Source: Anaerolineae bacterium
Lineage (GTDB): Bacteria; Chloroflexota; Anaerolineae; Aggregatilineales; Phototrophicaceae
Assembly: GCA_019912965.1 (NCBI GenBank)
Contig: JAIOHM010000204.1
Location: 1-64,000 of the forward strand
Direction: 5' to 3'
Length of the DNA: 64,000 bases
Positions 34,448 to 43,875 of the stretch are shown piece after piece. Within the stretch, counting starts at the first letter, position 1, and each line of letters starts with the position of its first letter. The position numbers and the translations under genes were made by a program. The notes below the pieces were generated by a model. It was not told the DNA's origin. It did no database searches and saw only the letters and a program-made list of their open reading frames with translations.

Positions 34448-37400
34448 CTACACACTCCCCGGCTCAAGCACAGGCGTTGGTGTCGGACACAGCGGTTCGG
34501 CTTTGTAGAGTTCCCGTTCGGCACAGGTCAGGTCGCGGATGTAACGGTTGGACTGTACCCAACTCACCAGTTCATCCAGTGTCAGCGCGATGTTCCACAA
34601 GCGCAGGGTGGTATCGCCGCCGGAAAGCGCCAACCGCCCATCAGGACTAAATGCCACGCTCCGCACATCCCCTGTATGTCCAGTGAAACGTCGCAGTTCC
34701 GCCCCACTGGCCACATCCCACAAAATCACCGTCGAATCGCCCGCGCCGGAAAGCGCATACTTGCCGTCTGCGCTGAACACGGCACTGAATACCTGCGCCG
34801 AATGGCCTTCATACTGCCGGATGCGCGTCCCGGTTTCCGTATCCCACAAAATCAGCGTGTTATCCGCCGAAGCCGAAAGCACATGTTTACCATCCGGGCT
34901 GAAGGCTGCGCTGCGTACCCAATCGGTATGGCCTTCAAACCGCCGCAGGACTGTTCCCGTGCCAACATCCCACAAAATCAGCACATTATCAAAGCCGCTG
35001 GAAATCAAGTGCGTTCCGTCGGGACTGAAGGCGACTCCGGTAAGGTGGAAAGTATGCCCGAACAGGCGGTTGAGTTGTTCACCGGTCTCGGCATTCCATA
35101 AAATAATGGTGTTGTCGTATGAACCAGAAGCCGCCGTTTTGCCATCGGGACTGAGTGCCACCGCCCACACCGCATCACTGTGTCCGTCGGTTCGCCCCGG
35201 CCCGCCGAACTGCTGAAGGATTGCCCCTGTTTCGATGTCCCACAAAATCATGCCGAAATCGTCCGAGCCGGAAAGCGCCCGTGTACCATCCGCGCTGAAG
35301 ACCACTGCTTCTACCGCCCCGGTATGCCCTTCCAGACGGCGGATTTCTGCCCCGGTTTTGGTACTCCATAAAATCAGGCTGTTATCCGACCCGCCGGAAA
35401 GCGCCTGTGTCCCATCTGGGCTGTAAGCCACCGCCAGCACATCGCTCTGATGTGCCGCGAATCGATGTGCCTGTGCGCCATTTTCCAAATCCCATAACCG
35501 CAGTGTCCCATCCCATGACGCCGAAAGCACATGTTCGCCGTCCGGGCTGAAAGCGACGCCGTACACCAAGAAAGTATGCCCCGTAAAGCGCCGGATGATT
35601 CGTGCTGTCGCCACATCCCAGACGATCACCGAATTATCTTCGCTGCCCGTGACGGCTGTCGTCCCATCCGGGCTGATGGCGACGGTTGCCACCCGTGCGT
35701 TATGTCCCTGATAGCGGCGAATCGGCTGCAACGTCTCGAAGCTCCATAAAATCATCTCACCACCATCACCGCCAGAAAGCACACCGCTTTCATCCGGGGT
35801 ATAGGTCACGCTCATCGCTTCACCGATATGCCCATTGCCTTCTGTCCCCAGTCGCAGTAAAGGCGCGCCCGTTTGCAGATTCCACAGCGTCACCACGCCA
35901 TCGGCTTCTGCCGAAATCGCCGTGAAGCCGGACTTGCTAAACACCGCATCGTTGACGGTTGTATTGCTCACAACACGCCCCAGAGCTTCACCGGTTGTTA
36001 TGTCCCACAAAATCAGCGACTTATCTTCTGAGCCGGAAAGTGCCTGTGTGCTGTCCGCATTAATCGCTACCGTTCGCACCCCGGCGGTATGGCCTTCCAG
36101 ACGCCGGATTTCCGCGCCGCTGACCGCATCCCAGACAATCAGTGTTCCGTCCGCCGAAGCGGTGATGATCGTTGCGCCGTTCGGGCTGATGGCGACATCC
36201 CATACCCAATCAGTGTGGCCTTCCAGACGATGAATGATCGCCCCGGTCGCCACATCCCACACAATCGCCGTGTTATCCCGTGCGCCGGAAACCGCTTTCG
36301 TTCCGTCGGGACTGTAAACCACGCTGGTTAAACGGTCGGAATGTCCGACAAAAACCCGTCGCGTACCGGGGGTATAAGCTGCTTCGGCTAATGTACGCCG
36401 CGTTTCGACAGTCGATTGCCCGTTAGCATTGGATTCCAGCGCCAGCAGAATCGCCAGATCGGTATTGCCGCTGCCTAACGCCAACTGCGCCCCGGATGCA
36501 AAGGCCAGACTGCGCGCCTGTGCCGCGTTCAATTGTGCGACTGCGGCTGCTGTCACCGCCTGCCCTTGAGCAAATATGGCCGTCGCCGCGTTCTCATCCG
36601 CCGCCCGTGATTGGTTCAGCGCGAAGGCCGAAAGCAGAATACCGCCAACTGCCGTCAGTGCCAGCACCACCATCAATGCCCGCCGGAAGTTGCGCGAACG
36701 GATTTCGAGGGCGGCTTCTCTGGCTTTGCGGGCATCCTCAACCGCCTGCTGCTGTATCCGTTCAGCTAAACTGGCATCCAGATAATTAAACTCGGCTCCG
36801 GTCAGCGCCAGTTCGGTCTGCTTCGACCAACTCTCGAATTGATCCAATCGTGCGCCGGATGCGAGGAAACTGGCTTCTTTGCCGGAATTAACCCATTCTT
36901 CGGCGGCTGTCGTCAAACGGCGTTGCACCCGCAAACCTTCGCGGTTTTCGTCAATCCAGCCGCGCAAAAGTTGCCACTGCCGGATGAGAGCTTCGTGCGC
37001 CACTTCGACCGTCGGCGTGCGGCTTTCCTGATCGCGGTCAAACGTCAGCAAGCGATATTTGCCGAAATCATCAATCACCCGCTGCATTACTTGTTCGTCG
37101 CCTTGCAGCGCCAGCAGTTCCGTCTGCCGCACGCGCCGCCGTGTATCATCTGCACCTTCATTGATGCTGATGAGCCGCAGGAATAACTGCCGTGCCGCTT
37201 TTTGTCCAGCCTCATCCAAAGAGCTGTAAAGATCATCCGCCCGCCGTGCCAGCGCCCCGGAAACCCCGCCGATGTCCCGGTAAGCCTGCTGAGTCAGCCA
37301 GCGTCCCGCCCGTCGCTCGTAGAGTTCCGTCAGTGCATATTGCAGTAAAGGCAGCGGCCCCGGCTGTTCCGCCACATCCAGCAGAATTTCAGACACCAAT

Positions 37401-39055
37401 CCCACTTCCAGCGCCAGCCCTGCTTTTTCCGCCGGGCGCACGATGGCTTGTTCCAGTTCGTCGCGCTTCAGCGGCAGAATGACCTCGGTATTTTCCCGCA
37501 TCAATTCGCCAAATTCCGGGTAGAGCAGGGGACGGTCATAAAAATCCGCCCGCAGCGTAACGATCACCCGCAGCGGATTTTGTTTATCCTCGGATGCCGC
37601 CAGCAGGATTTTCAGGAAGTGCAGCCGTTCCGCTTCGTCCGCCACCTGCGTAAATAATTCTTCAAATTGGTCGATGAGCAGGAACAATGCGCCCGCGCCC
37701 GTTTTGGAAGGCTCCGGCAGAATCCGTTTGACCGCCCGCACCAGACCGCGTTCATCTTCTTTAAGCTGTGCCAGCAAACTGTTCGGCGGATTAATCGCCA
37801 CCCGCAGCAGCGCCGCTTCCAGTTCTTCCAGTGGATGCCCACCCGGAGTCATTTCGACCACAAACCATGTACTCGAACCGGGCAGCGCATTATGCCGTAG
37901 TTGCGGAATCAACCCGGCTTTCACTGCGCTGGATTTACCGCTGCCACTTGGGCCGACTACTGCGATAAAGCGTCCATCCTTGAGCCGCTCCAGCAAACGC
38001 TGGTTAAAAACATCCCGTCCATAAAAATCGCCCGCATCAGCTTCCTGAAAGGGGCGCAAACCCTTATAAGGATTGATTGGGTCAACCAGTTCACCGATGT
38101 CCTCGGTGATGATTCCCAATCGGATCAGTTCCGCCCGTTCAGCATCGCTCTGTACAGGATGTTCCGCCGCTTGTGCCAGATCAATATCGCTTGCCAGCAG
38201 CGCCCGTCGGAAATCAGCATTCAGCGCCAGCACATTGGCATAACGGTCTGAAGGATTTTTCTCGGTCGCTTTGGTGATAACCTTGTTCAACGCTTCCGGC
38301 AAATCGTCGCGTTCTTCGTTCAGCGACGGCACAGGATCCATCAAATGTTTGCTGATGAGCGTCGAAAGCGGCAGGCCATGAAACGGCGTTTTGCCCGTCA
38401 GCAGTTCATAAAGCATGATGCCGAAGCTGTAAATATCGCTCTGCGGGCTAATCGGGTCGGCCTTAATCTGTTCCGGCGAGAGATAATGCGGCGAACCCAT
38501 CATCTGTCCGGCCTGTTCCTCGGCCTGATACAGCGACTCCAACTGCGTCCAGTTTTCCAGATCGCGTGCGATGCCGAAATCCGCCAGATAAGCATTACGC
38601 TCGTCATCCAGCAGAATGTTATCCGGCTTCAGATCGCGGTGAATCACGCCGTGACGATGTGCTACCGCCAGTGCGGAGGTAATCTGGTCAACCAAACGAA
38701 TCGTATCGTTCAGCGGCCAGACCCCTTTTTCCAGTGCCGCCCGCAAACTCCCACCGCGCAGCCAGCGCATCACCAGGAACGCCCCGTTTGCGTCGCGCCA
38801 GTAGTCATAAAGCGGCACGATATGCAGGTGTTCCAGATGGGCGATAATTTGGGCTTCAGCCTCAAATCGGCGCACAAATTCCGGGTCGTTGGTGTATTCC
38901 GCCAGAATGACCTTCACCGCCACTTCACGCTTGATGGCGGGTTGGTAGGCGCGATACACCGCACCGAACCCCCCTTTACCGATCAGCGTTTGTAGTTCGT
39001 AGCCTTTAATCGTCTGGCCGCTCAGGTTGGCCGCTTGCAGCGTATCAGCGGACAT
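34448..39055 (-). CDS. Ser/Thr protein kinase - nSTAND1 ATPase - membrane helix - WD40 protein
   Basis: A very long protein of 1535 residues. Residues about 19-288 form a Hanks-type kinase: GKGGFGAVY loop, AVKV lysine, HRDLKPDN, DFGIARD, and SPEQ. A Novel-STAND ATPase follows at about 328-720, starting NPYKGLRPF, with Walker A GPSGSGKSS (about 368) and Walker B LLIDQFEELF (about 460). One membrane helix lies near 793-815. Fourteen WD40 repeats (about 900-1490) would make two seven-bladed propellers; repeats 4 and 5 are degenerate. The protein likely senses a ligand outside or at the membrane and signals by Ser/Thr phosphorylation (inference). The ATG at 39055 has AAGGAAG seven bases upstream; a GTG two codons earlier does not. 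Confidence 0.9.
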   Translation of the reverse strand: MSADTLQAANLSGQTIKGYELQTLIGKGGFGAVYRAYQPAIKREVAVKVILAEYTNDPEFVRRFEAEAQIIAHLEHLHIVPLYDYWRDANGAFLVMRWLRGGSLRAALEKGVWPLNDTIRLVDQITSALAVAHRHGVIHRDLKPDNILLDDERNAYLADFGIARDLENWTQLESLYQAEEQAGQMMGSPHYLSPEQIKADPISPQSDIYSFGIMLYELLTGKTPFHGLPLSTLISKHLMDPVPSLNEERDDLPEALNKVITKATEKNPSDRYANVLALNADFRRALLASDIDLAQAAEHPVQSDAERAELIRLGIITEDIGELVDPINPYKGLRPFQEADAGDFYGRDVFNQRLLERLKDGRFIAVVGPSGSGKSSAVKAGLIPQLRHNALPGSSTWFVVEMTPGGHPLEELEAALLRVAINPPNSLLAQLKEDERGLVRAVKRILPEPSKTGAGALFLLIDQFEELFTQVADEAERLHFLKILLAASEDKQNPLRVIVTLRADFYDRPLLYPEFGELMRENTEVILPLKRDELEQAIVRPAEKAGLALEVGLVSEILLDVAEQPGPLPLLQYALTELYERRAGRWLTQQAYRDIGGVSGALARRADDLYSSLDEAGQKAARQLFLRLISINEGADDTRRRVRQTELLALQGDEQVMQRVIDDFGKYRLLTFDRDQESRTPTVEVAHEALIRQWQLLRGWIDENREGLRVQRRLTTAAEEWVNSGKEASFLASGARLDQFESWSKQTELALTGAEFNYLDASLAERIQQQAVEDARKAREAALEIRSRNFRRALMVVLALTAVGGILLSAFALNQSRAADENAATAIFAQGQAVTAAAVAQLNAAQARSLAFASGAQLALGSGNTDLAILLALESNANGQSTVETRRTLAEAAYTPGTRRVFVGHSDRLTSVVYSPDGTKAVSGARDNTAIVWDVATGAIIHRLEGHTDWVWDVAISPNGATIITASADGTLIVWDAVSGAEIRRLEGHTAGVRTVAINADSTQALSGSEDKSLILWDITTGEALGRVVSNTTVNDAVFSKSGFTAISAEADGVVTLWNLQTGAPLLRLGTEGNGHIGEAMSVTYTPDESGVLSGGDGGEMILWSFETLQPIRRYQGHNARVATVAISPDGTTAVTGSEDNSVIVWDVATARIIRRFTGHTFLVYGVAFSPDGEHVLSASWDGTLRLWDLENGAQAHRFAAHQSDVLAVAYSPDGTQALSGGSDNSLILWSTKTGAEIRRLEGHTGAVEAVVFSADGTRALSGSDDFGMILWDIETGAILQQFGGPGRTDGHSDAVWAVALSPDGKTAASGSYDNTIILWNAETGEQLNRLFGHTFHLTGVAFSPDGTHLISSGFDNVLILWDVGTGTVLRRFEGHTDWVRSAAFSPDGKHVLSASADNTLILWDTETGTRIRQYEGHSAQVFSAVFSADGKYALSGAGDSTVILWDVASGAELRRFTGHTGDVRSVAFSPDGRLALSGGDTTLRLWNIALTLDELVSWVQSNRYIRDLTCAERELYKAEPLCPTPTPVLEPGSV

Positions 39056-39212
39056 GGGCACGCTTCCTTAAAAATGAGCCATTATGCTAATTTCACAGTT
39101 TACCCCGATTGTGGTTTTCCTGACTTCCCTTCTCTGGTATCGAAAAGGGCCGGGGTAAACTGAGCGAAGAAAATCGAACAGACATCGTTGCGGATTATGC
39201 AAATAACCACGT

Positions 39213-39236
39213 AGGGGCGCAACATGTTGCGCCCCT
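39213..39236. repeat. Perfect 24-bp palindrome
   Basis: Each arm is AGGGGCGCAACA and its complement, with no loop. Without a T-run it is not a clear terminator. It lies in the 253-bp gap between the kinase-STAND gene and the exported-protein gene. Confidence 0.7.
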
Positions 39237-39308
39237 GCTTCATTTTTACTGCCTTCTCCAATGTTGAAGAAGCGCTGGTGATGAGGATGGTATTCCCTCA
39301 GTACTGTT

Positions 39309-40787
39309 TTAGCATGTTCCCCATGTACAGGCCGTCGGCTGTGGCGCACTACCGCCGCCGCCACCGACCACTTGTGGATTGGCATCGCGCGGCAGGCTGA
39401 CACGCCCACTGGTGCAGGCCACCTGTCCATCCACCAATGCCTCGACATTCCACGCGAAGTTTGAGCCGCCGCCAACCGTCGCACCTGTATCGGCGGAAAT
39501 CGTCGTCGTCACTGCGTCTACATCGAACGTAGCCCGCAGCCCACCATCCTCGCCGAAAACATTCACGCGGTAGCTGGTCGCGCCCGCTGCGGCGTCCCAG
39601 TAAAACGGTGTTGTGCCGTTGACCAGACTGCCCAGCGGCGAAGTCGGTTTAAAGCGGCTGCAATCGGCTCGCCCGGAAGCTGGCCCGGCGATCACCTGTG
39701 CGCCCGCCGCACCATTGATTTGGGCTATCGTCGCCGCCACTGCTTCCGGTGAGGGCAGCGTTAGCGGGGCGTGCAGTGCTTCCCCGGCGGTGTTGGTTGC
39801 CACAATGCTCAGGAATCCCCGTTCCGTCTCGTTGATCGGACGCAAACCGGTTGCCAGACCGCCCATTTCGCGTCCATCTTCGGTCAGCGGAATATTCAGC
39901 ATGAAACCTGCCGGGACGGAAACACCGCCCACATTCGCACCGCCTGCAAATACATACAATTGCATGGTCTTATTCGGCAGCACCAGCAAACCAATAGCCG
40001 AGTCAAAGCGGATGCCTGCGCCGTTCGCCGTGATGTTGGCATTCACCCCACCCGGCGACTGAATAACCAGCATTGGCGGAACGGCCTGACTGCATTCGGT
40101 ATCCGGACCGCCCATCTTCAGATAAAACGACTGCATAAAAGTACGTGTATCCGTACCAATCACGGGCAAGTCGTCAATATTGCCTTCAGCCGCCGCGACG
40201 ATCTGGCGGCTCACCCACGCTACCTGATTTTCAAACAGTACCCGCAGCCAACCACCATCGGCACTCAAACCATCTGCCGAAAGTTCTGTGCCAACCGCCG
40301 CGCTCACAATCACCTGAGCGTCAGTGCTGGGTGCGGTGCGTAAATTGGCTGCCACCAGCGGCGTGACCGTCAGCGCAGCACCGGGTGTGAAAGCATTGAC
40401 GGCGTCTACCGCGTTCTCCACTTCCACATCGCCCAGCAGCACATACTTTAGACCCTGCTCGGAAATCGCCAGCGGCACGTTGGCGTGAACATTCATCAGC
40501 GCCAACCCGGATTGTTCCCCATCCAGCGGCAGGGTATGCAGTGTTTGCAGGCTGCTTAGGTCAACCGTATCGCCCGCTGTGCTGAAAGGTTGCTCCGCGC
40601 CGCTGAATGTGGCCGATCCCGCGCTGCCCAGACAGGCTGTGTTCCCGCCCGCGCTCGCGCAGTTCTCGTTCAGCAGCGTAATGGCGCTCTGAATCGTCGT
40701 CTCGCACACACCCACTTGGGCAGCCAAACCAGATGCCAGCGAGAGCAGCAGAATCAGACCAAAGAACCCTAATAATCGGTAACGCAT
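39309..40787 (-). CDS. Exported protein with a bacterial SH3 domain
   Basis: A 492-residue protein with a signal peptide (MRYRLLGFFGLILLLSLASG, cleavage near GLAA). An SH3_3-type domain lies at about 140-205: LVAANLRTAPSTDAQVIV, VGTELSADGLSADGGWLRVL, VAWVSRQIV. A late region (about 400-460) looks like an immunoglobulin-like sandwich (FYWDAAAGATSYRVNVFGED), and the tail is glycine-rich and ends in Cys. Such proteins attach to the cell envelope or bind peptidoglycan and have no known enzyme activity. The ATG at 40787 has GGGAGA seven bases upstream, so an earlier in-frame start is rejected. A paralogous SH3 domain ends the protein at 58894-60870. Confidence 0.75.
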   Translation of the reverse strand: MRYRLLGFFGLILLLSLASGLAAQVGVCETTIQSAITLLNENCASAGGNTACLGSAGSATFSGAEQPFSTAGDTVDLSSLQTLHTLPLDGEQSGLALMNVHANVPLAISEQGLKYVLLGDVEVENAVDAVNAFTPGAALTVTPLVAANLRTAPSTDAQVIVSAAVGTELSADGLSADGGWLRVLFENQVAWVSRQIVAAAEGNIDDLPVIGTDTRTFMQSFYLKMGGPDTECSQAVPPMLVIQSPGGVNANITANGAGIRFDSAIGLLVLPNKTMQLYVFAGGANVGGVSVPAGFMLNIPLTEDGREMGGLATGLRPINETERGFLSIVATNTAGEALHAPLTLPSPEAVAATIAQINGAAGAQVIAGPASGRADCSRFKPTSPLGSLVNGTTPFYWDAAAGATSYRVNVFGEDGGLRATFDVDAVTTTISADTGATVGGGSNFAWNVEALVDGQVACTSGRVSLPRDANPQVVGGGGGSAPQPTACTWGTC

Positions 40788-41099
40788 ACAACATCTCCCA
40801 ATAACCAACCGTTCGGACAGAATGTAATCTCATATTACACCGAATCAGATAAAACGGTGGTACGTCCCAACCCCCTCTAATCCCTTTTTCACCCACGTTT
40901 TCCCTTCTATTTCGCTACAACTTCTAACATCGCCTGCACATTACTGGACTGCTGAATTTTTCCTAACGGACTTCTATCCCAACTCCTACCACTTTATACT
41001 AGGTCAGATGTTCTAAGTCGTGCTATCATACAATCCGGTTTGTTTCTTGTTATATCGTTAATCTAAAGGCTGAAGGCTAAAGGCTGAAAGCTCAAAAAA
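40788..41099. other. 312-bp divergent spacer
   Basis: No gene is seen. It contains the promoters for the genes on both sides and, at its right end, a heptanucleotide array directly in front of the LexA-like gene. Confidence 0.5.
41063..41097. repeat. Heptanucleotide array abutting a start codon
   Basis: Five 7-bp units CTAAAGG, CTGAAGG, CTAAAGG, CTGAAAG, CTCAAAA end three bases before the ATG at 41100, so the repeat provides the leader, and its AAGG units could serve as ribosome sites. Confidence 0.8.
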
Positions 41100-41333
41100 A
41101 TGCGGAAAAGCACCCTCGACGCGGAAATGTTGGACGAGATATTCGACTTTATTTGCAAGCATTGGGCGCAGTTTGGTTATGGCCCAAGCCTGCGCGAAAT
41201 TGCGCTTGCCTGCTATGTCTCGCGCCCGAATGTCTATCGTTATCTAGACCGTCTGGAAGTCGAAGGTCGCATTGCCCGCGAACCCGGCATCTCGCGCGGT
41301 ATCATCCTGCTTACCCCTTGCCCCCGCCCTTGA
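41100..41333 (+). CDS. Stand-alone LexA-type winged-helix DNA-binding protein
   Basis: A 77-residue protein equal to the N-terminal DNA-binding domain of LexA: EIFDFICKHWAQFGYGPSLR, EIALACYVSRPNVYRYLDRL (recognition helix) and LEVEGRIAREPGISRGI. It lacks the hinge and the Ser-Lys self-cleaving protease, and the frame ends in a stop right after the wing, so the shortness is not due to the window. It would be a repressor without the usual RecA-driven switch, or a remnant of a longer gene. No downstream protease frame is seen. Confidence 0.75.
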   Translation: MRKSTLDAEMLDEIFDFICKHWAQFGYGPSLREIALACYVSRPNVYRYLDRLEVEGRIAREPGISRGIILLTPCPRP

Positions 41334-41461
41334 AACAGCCAGTATTGCAGCGGCACCCCAAACCCGAATCGCCGCCGCCGCCATCTCCCAAACTGGGTTC
41401 TTAAGGTCTGGTTTCATCAATTGGGTATCTAAGCAAAATATAGATACCCAATCAGGAGCGC

Positions 41462-42208
41462 TCACGACACGATCGTTCCGCCATCCACAGCCAGGGCGTG
41501 CCCGTTTACAAATGACGATGCATCCGAACACAGCCACAACACCGCCTGCGCGATTTCTTCTGGCGTCCCCAACCGCCGCATCGGAATCGCCTTCACCGTC
41601 GCCTCAACCATCTGCGGATTGACTTCGTTCATATCTGTCACCATAGGCGTCTCGGTGAAGCCGGGGCACACTGCGTTCACCCGGATTCCCTGCCGTGCAT
41701 ATTCCAATGCCGCCGAACGGGTTAAACCCACCACGCCATGTTTGCTGGCCGCGTAAGCCGAAGCGTAACGAAAGCCAATCAGCCCCGCCGCCGATGCAAT
41801 ATTCACAATCGATCCGCTTTTCTGTTCCTGCATGATCGGGAGTTCATATTTCATGCACAGCCAGACGCCTTTTAGGTTCACATTCATCACCAGATCCCAC
41901 ATGGATTCTTCCCGGCGGTCGGTCGGCAGCATGTCGCCGCCCACACCCGCGTTATTCACCGCGCAGTCCAAACGCCCAAAAGCCGCTATGGTTTCCCGAA
42001 TCAGGGTTTCAACCTCTGCTGCTTTGGAGACATCCGCCCGCACGAATCGCGCTGTATCTCCGATCATCTGCGCCGTTTCTTCGCCGCCCACCACGTTCAC
42101 ATCGCTGACCACCACCCGCGCCCCTGCACCTGCCAGCGCCAGCGCCGCCGCCCGTCCGATCCCCGATGCGCCCCCGGTAACCAGCGCGACCCGATTTGCT
42201 AAAATCAT
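41462..42208 (-). CDS. SDR-family oxidoreductase (FabG-like)
   Basis: A 248-residue classical short-chain dehydrogenase. Seen: cofactor loop TGGASGIGRAAALAL with SDVN after beta-2 (Asp suggests NAD(H)), NNAGVGG, catalytic Ser in NIASAAGL, and YAASKHG (Tyr and Lys). The C-terminus AQAVLWLCSDASSFVNGHAL and VDGG is standard. It interconverts an alcohol and a ketone; the substrate is not deducible. The ATG at 42208 has AGGTGA seven to eight bases upstream, preferred over a GTG four codons earlier. A terminator sits just upstream for the preceding minus-strand gene. Confidence 0.9.
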   Translation of the reverse strand: MILANRVALVTGGASGIGRAAALALAGAGARVVVSDVNVVGGEETAQMIGDTARFVRADVSKAAEVETLIRETIAAFGRLDCAVNNAGVGGDMLPTDRREESMWDLVMNVNLKGVWLCMKYELPIMQEQKSGSIVNIASAAGLIGFRYASAYAASKHGVVGLTRSAALEYARQGIRVNAVCPGFTETPMVTDMNEVNPQMVEATVKAIPMRRLGTPEEIAQAVLWLCSDASSFVNGHALAVDGGTIVS

Positions 42209-42228
42209 TTTTAATATCACCTTTGCTC

Positions 42229-42264
42229 AAAAAAATAACGGTAGGGATAAATTGCTCCCTACCG
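42229..42264 (-). terminator. Intrinsic terminator
   Basis: On the minus strand, the 9-bp stem CGGTAGGGA / TCCCTACCG is followed by TTA and seven Ts. It ends the exported-protein transcript (42334-43368) before the SDR gene. Confidence 0.8.
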
Positions 42265-42333
42265 CTGCTATTATACCGATACCCCGTTCGAGACTGGTTT
42301 TTAAAGGTTGGCTTTCACCGCCTGGTTATGGGC

Positions 42334-43368
42334 CTATTTTCCCGCCTCTACCGCGCGGATAGTCTGCAACATCGAAATCCATGTCGGCTCAACCGAGTCC
42401 AAATCTTCCTCTGTGGTTGCAATGAGCGCCAGCGTCACGGCTTTACCGTTGAGAATCGTTTGCGTCAGGATTACCCACTGACCCGTCGGTTCGGTGCCGC
42501 GCAGCGTAATCGCAGGTTGACCGAGGATGACAAATTCTTCCATGCGTACTGGATCAGTCAGTTGATAATAGGATTGGTTAAAAACCGCATAATCCACAGC
42601 AGTCGATTCTTCGGTCAGTTCGGCAGCTTCCAACGGCTCTTCATAGATTACGATCACGGTGCCTTCAGGGCGTTCCGCCGTCATATCGGTTTCCAGTTCA
42701 TAAACGATATTGGGGCGGGACGAGTCGGCAAACCAATCTTCGGGTCGTTCAATGGTGAAATCGGTCATCTCGATGGGGGTGCTATCCAGTTCGAGGGTGT
42801 CCACCGGGCGCACGGTCGCAATCAATGTTCCCCACGAACCCGCCACTGCTGAAAGCGTTTCCCCATCCGGGGTTGCCAGCGCCAGGCTAATCAGTAGGCC
42901 GTTCTGCATCCACAGGGTAACGAAACCGGTTCGGTTATTTTCATCGCTCACTACGGCTGAAATCGAGCGGCGCGAAAGGACGGGCACTTCTACGCGGGCT
43001 TCAACCTCGTTGAGTTGGGCTTGCGCCACTACCAGATCGGTAATCGCATCCAGCGTCGGGTTTTCACCCAGATCAGGGAAGGCCTCGATGATAGCATCCA
43101 GTGGAATCACATTCAGGTTAATGGTGATGCCCTGCGGGAAGGTTGTCGGATCATCATCCTTCTGTACATCAATATCATCCTGATTGGCGGCGAAATAAAT
43201 CCGTCCTTGATTGTTGGATTCAAAAATGAAATCGCCGGGAATATCGAATTGAATGCCCAGATCATTGACGGTGAACGGCAGGCTTAAATCCAATCCATCC
43301 TGTTGGGCGAACGCTGCACCGGGCAGTATCAGCATGAGCAGTACTGCAAAAGCTGCTAGACGACGCAT
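42334..43368 (-). CDS. Exported protein of unknown function
   Basis: A 344-residue protein with a clear signal peptide (MRRLAAFAVLLMLILPGAAF, cleavage near AFA-QQ). The mature part is beta-rich and contains two similar halves: PFTVNDLGIQFDIPGDFIFE near the start and MTDFTIERPEDWFADS midway, each followed by Q/V-rich strands. This hints at two PsbP/DUF1795-like domains, but that assignment is uncertain. Cysteines are absent from the mature protein. GGAGACTTGT precedes the ATG at 43368; earlier in-frame ATGs would remove the signal sequence from the N-terminus. Confidence 0.65.
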   Translation of the reverse strand: MRRLAAFAVLLMLILPGAAFAQQDGLDLSLPFTVNDLGIQFDIPGDFIFESNNQGRIYFAANQDDIDVQKDDDPTTFPQGITINLNVIPLDAIIEAFPDLGENPTLDAITDLVVAQAQLNEVEARVEVPVLSRRSISAVVSDENNRTGFVTLWMQNGLLISLALATPDGETLSAVAGSWGTLIATVRPVDTLELDSTPIEMTDFTIERPEDWFADSSRPNIVYELETDMTAERPEGTVIVIYEEPLEAAELTEESTAVDYAVFNQSYYQLTDPVRMEEFVILGQPAITLRGTEPTGQWVILTQTILNGKAVTLALIATTEEDLDSVEPTWISMLQTIRAVEAGK

Positions 43369-43493
43369 ACAAGTCTCCTTCAAGCGTTGAATTCTTCTAT
43401 TGAGGCAGTGTAGCATGGGGTACTGTACTGGCATAGCGCAGCACAATAAAAAAACTGTATAAGCTGTCGAGGGGGTTTAAGGTCAGGCGTGGC

Positions 43494-43652
43494 TTAGGTA
43501 TACACCAAAACACCGGATTTCCGGTGCTTCTTGCTCTCGTCACAGTCATCGTCCATCAGGGCATTCTGTTGCCAGACCAGCAGCCGTTCCGCTGTATCCT
43601 GCATCACCCGCTGCCGTTGACCGCGCACCCAATTTAAGAACCAGTAAAACAT
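43494..43652 (-). CDS. Possible small protein
   Basis: A 52-codon frame starting MFYWFLNWVRGQRQRV with AAGG eight bases upstream. It has an aromatic N-terminus and a charged tail (MDDDCDESKKHRKSG). A longer reading from 43694 has no ribosome site. No family is recognised; it may be real but unsupported. Confidence 0.35.
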   Translation of the reverse strand: MFYWFLNWVRGQRQRVMQDTAERLLVWQQNALMDDDCDESKKHRKSGVLVYT

Positions 43653-43875
43653 GTCCCCAACCTTGTCTGCTGTTATCAGCTTAATTATTGCCATAAATTA
43701 CAGATGCCTCAAGTCCCGGTTACGAGATTTCTGATAAAATTCACAAATCATTTACAGATTTCACATTCGAGATATGCCAGCGGTTTCACCGATGCCGCAG
43801 ATTGTGTTGAGGTTGTTTGCAGATTAGGGCTGATGTTTTGTGGAAGTGTTTTAAGTGTGTAAAAATTTATCGGGG

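Noticed and set aside
38345-38995. 216-codon plus-strand frame inside the kinase-STAND gene
   Set aside because: It overlaps the conserved kinase domain on the other strand and has no recognisable protein features.
39068-39484. Minus-strand 138-codon frame
   Set aside because: It overlaps the end of the exported SH3 protein in another frame and crosses a palindrome; no protein-like features.
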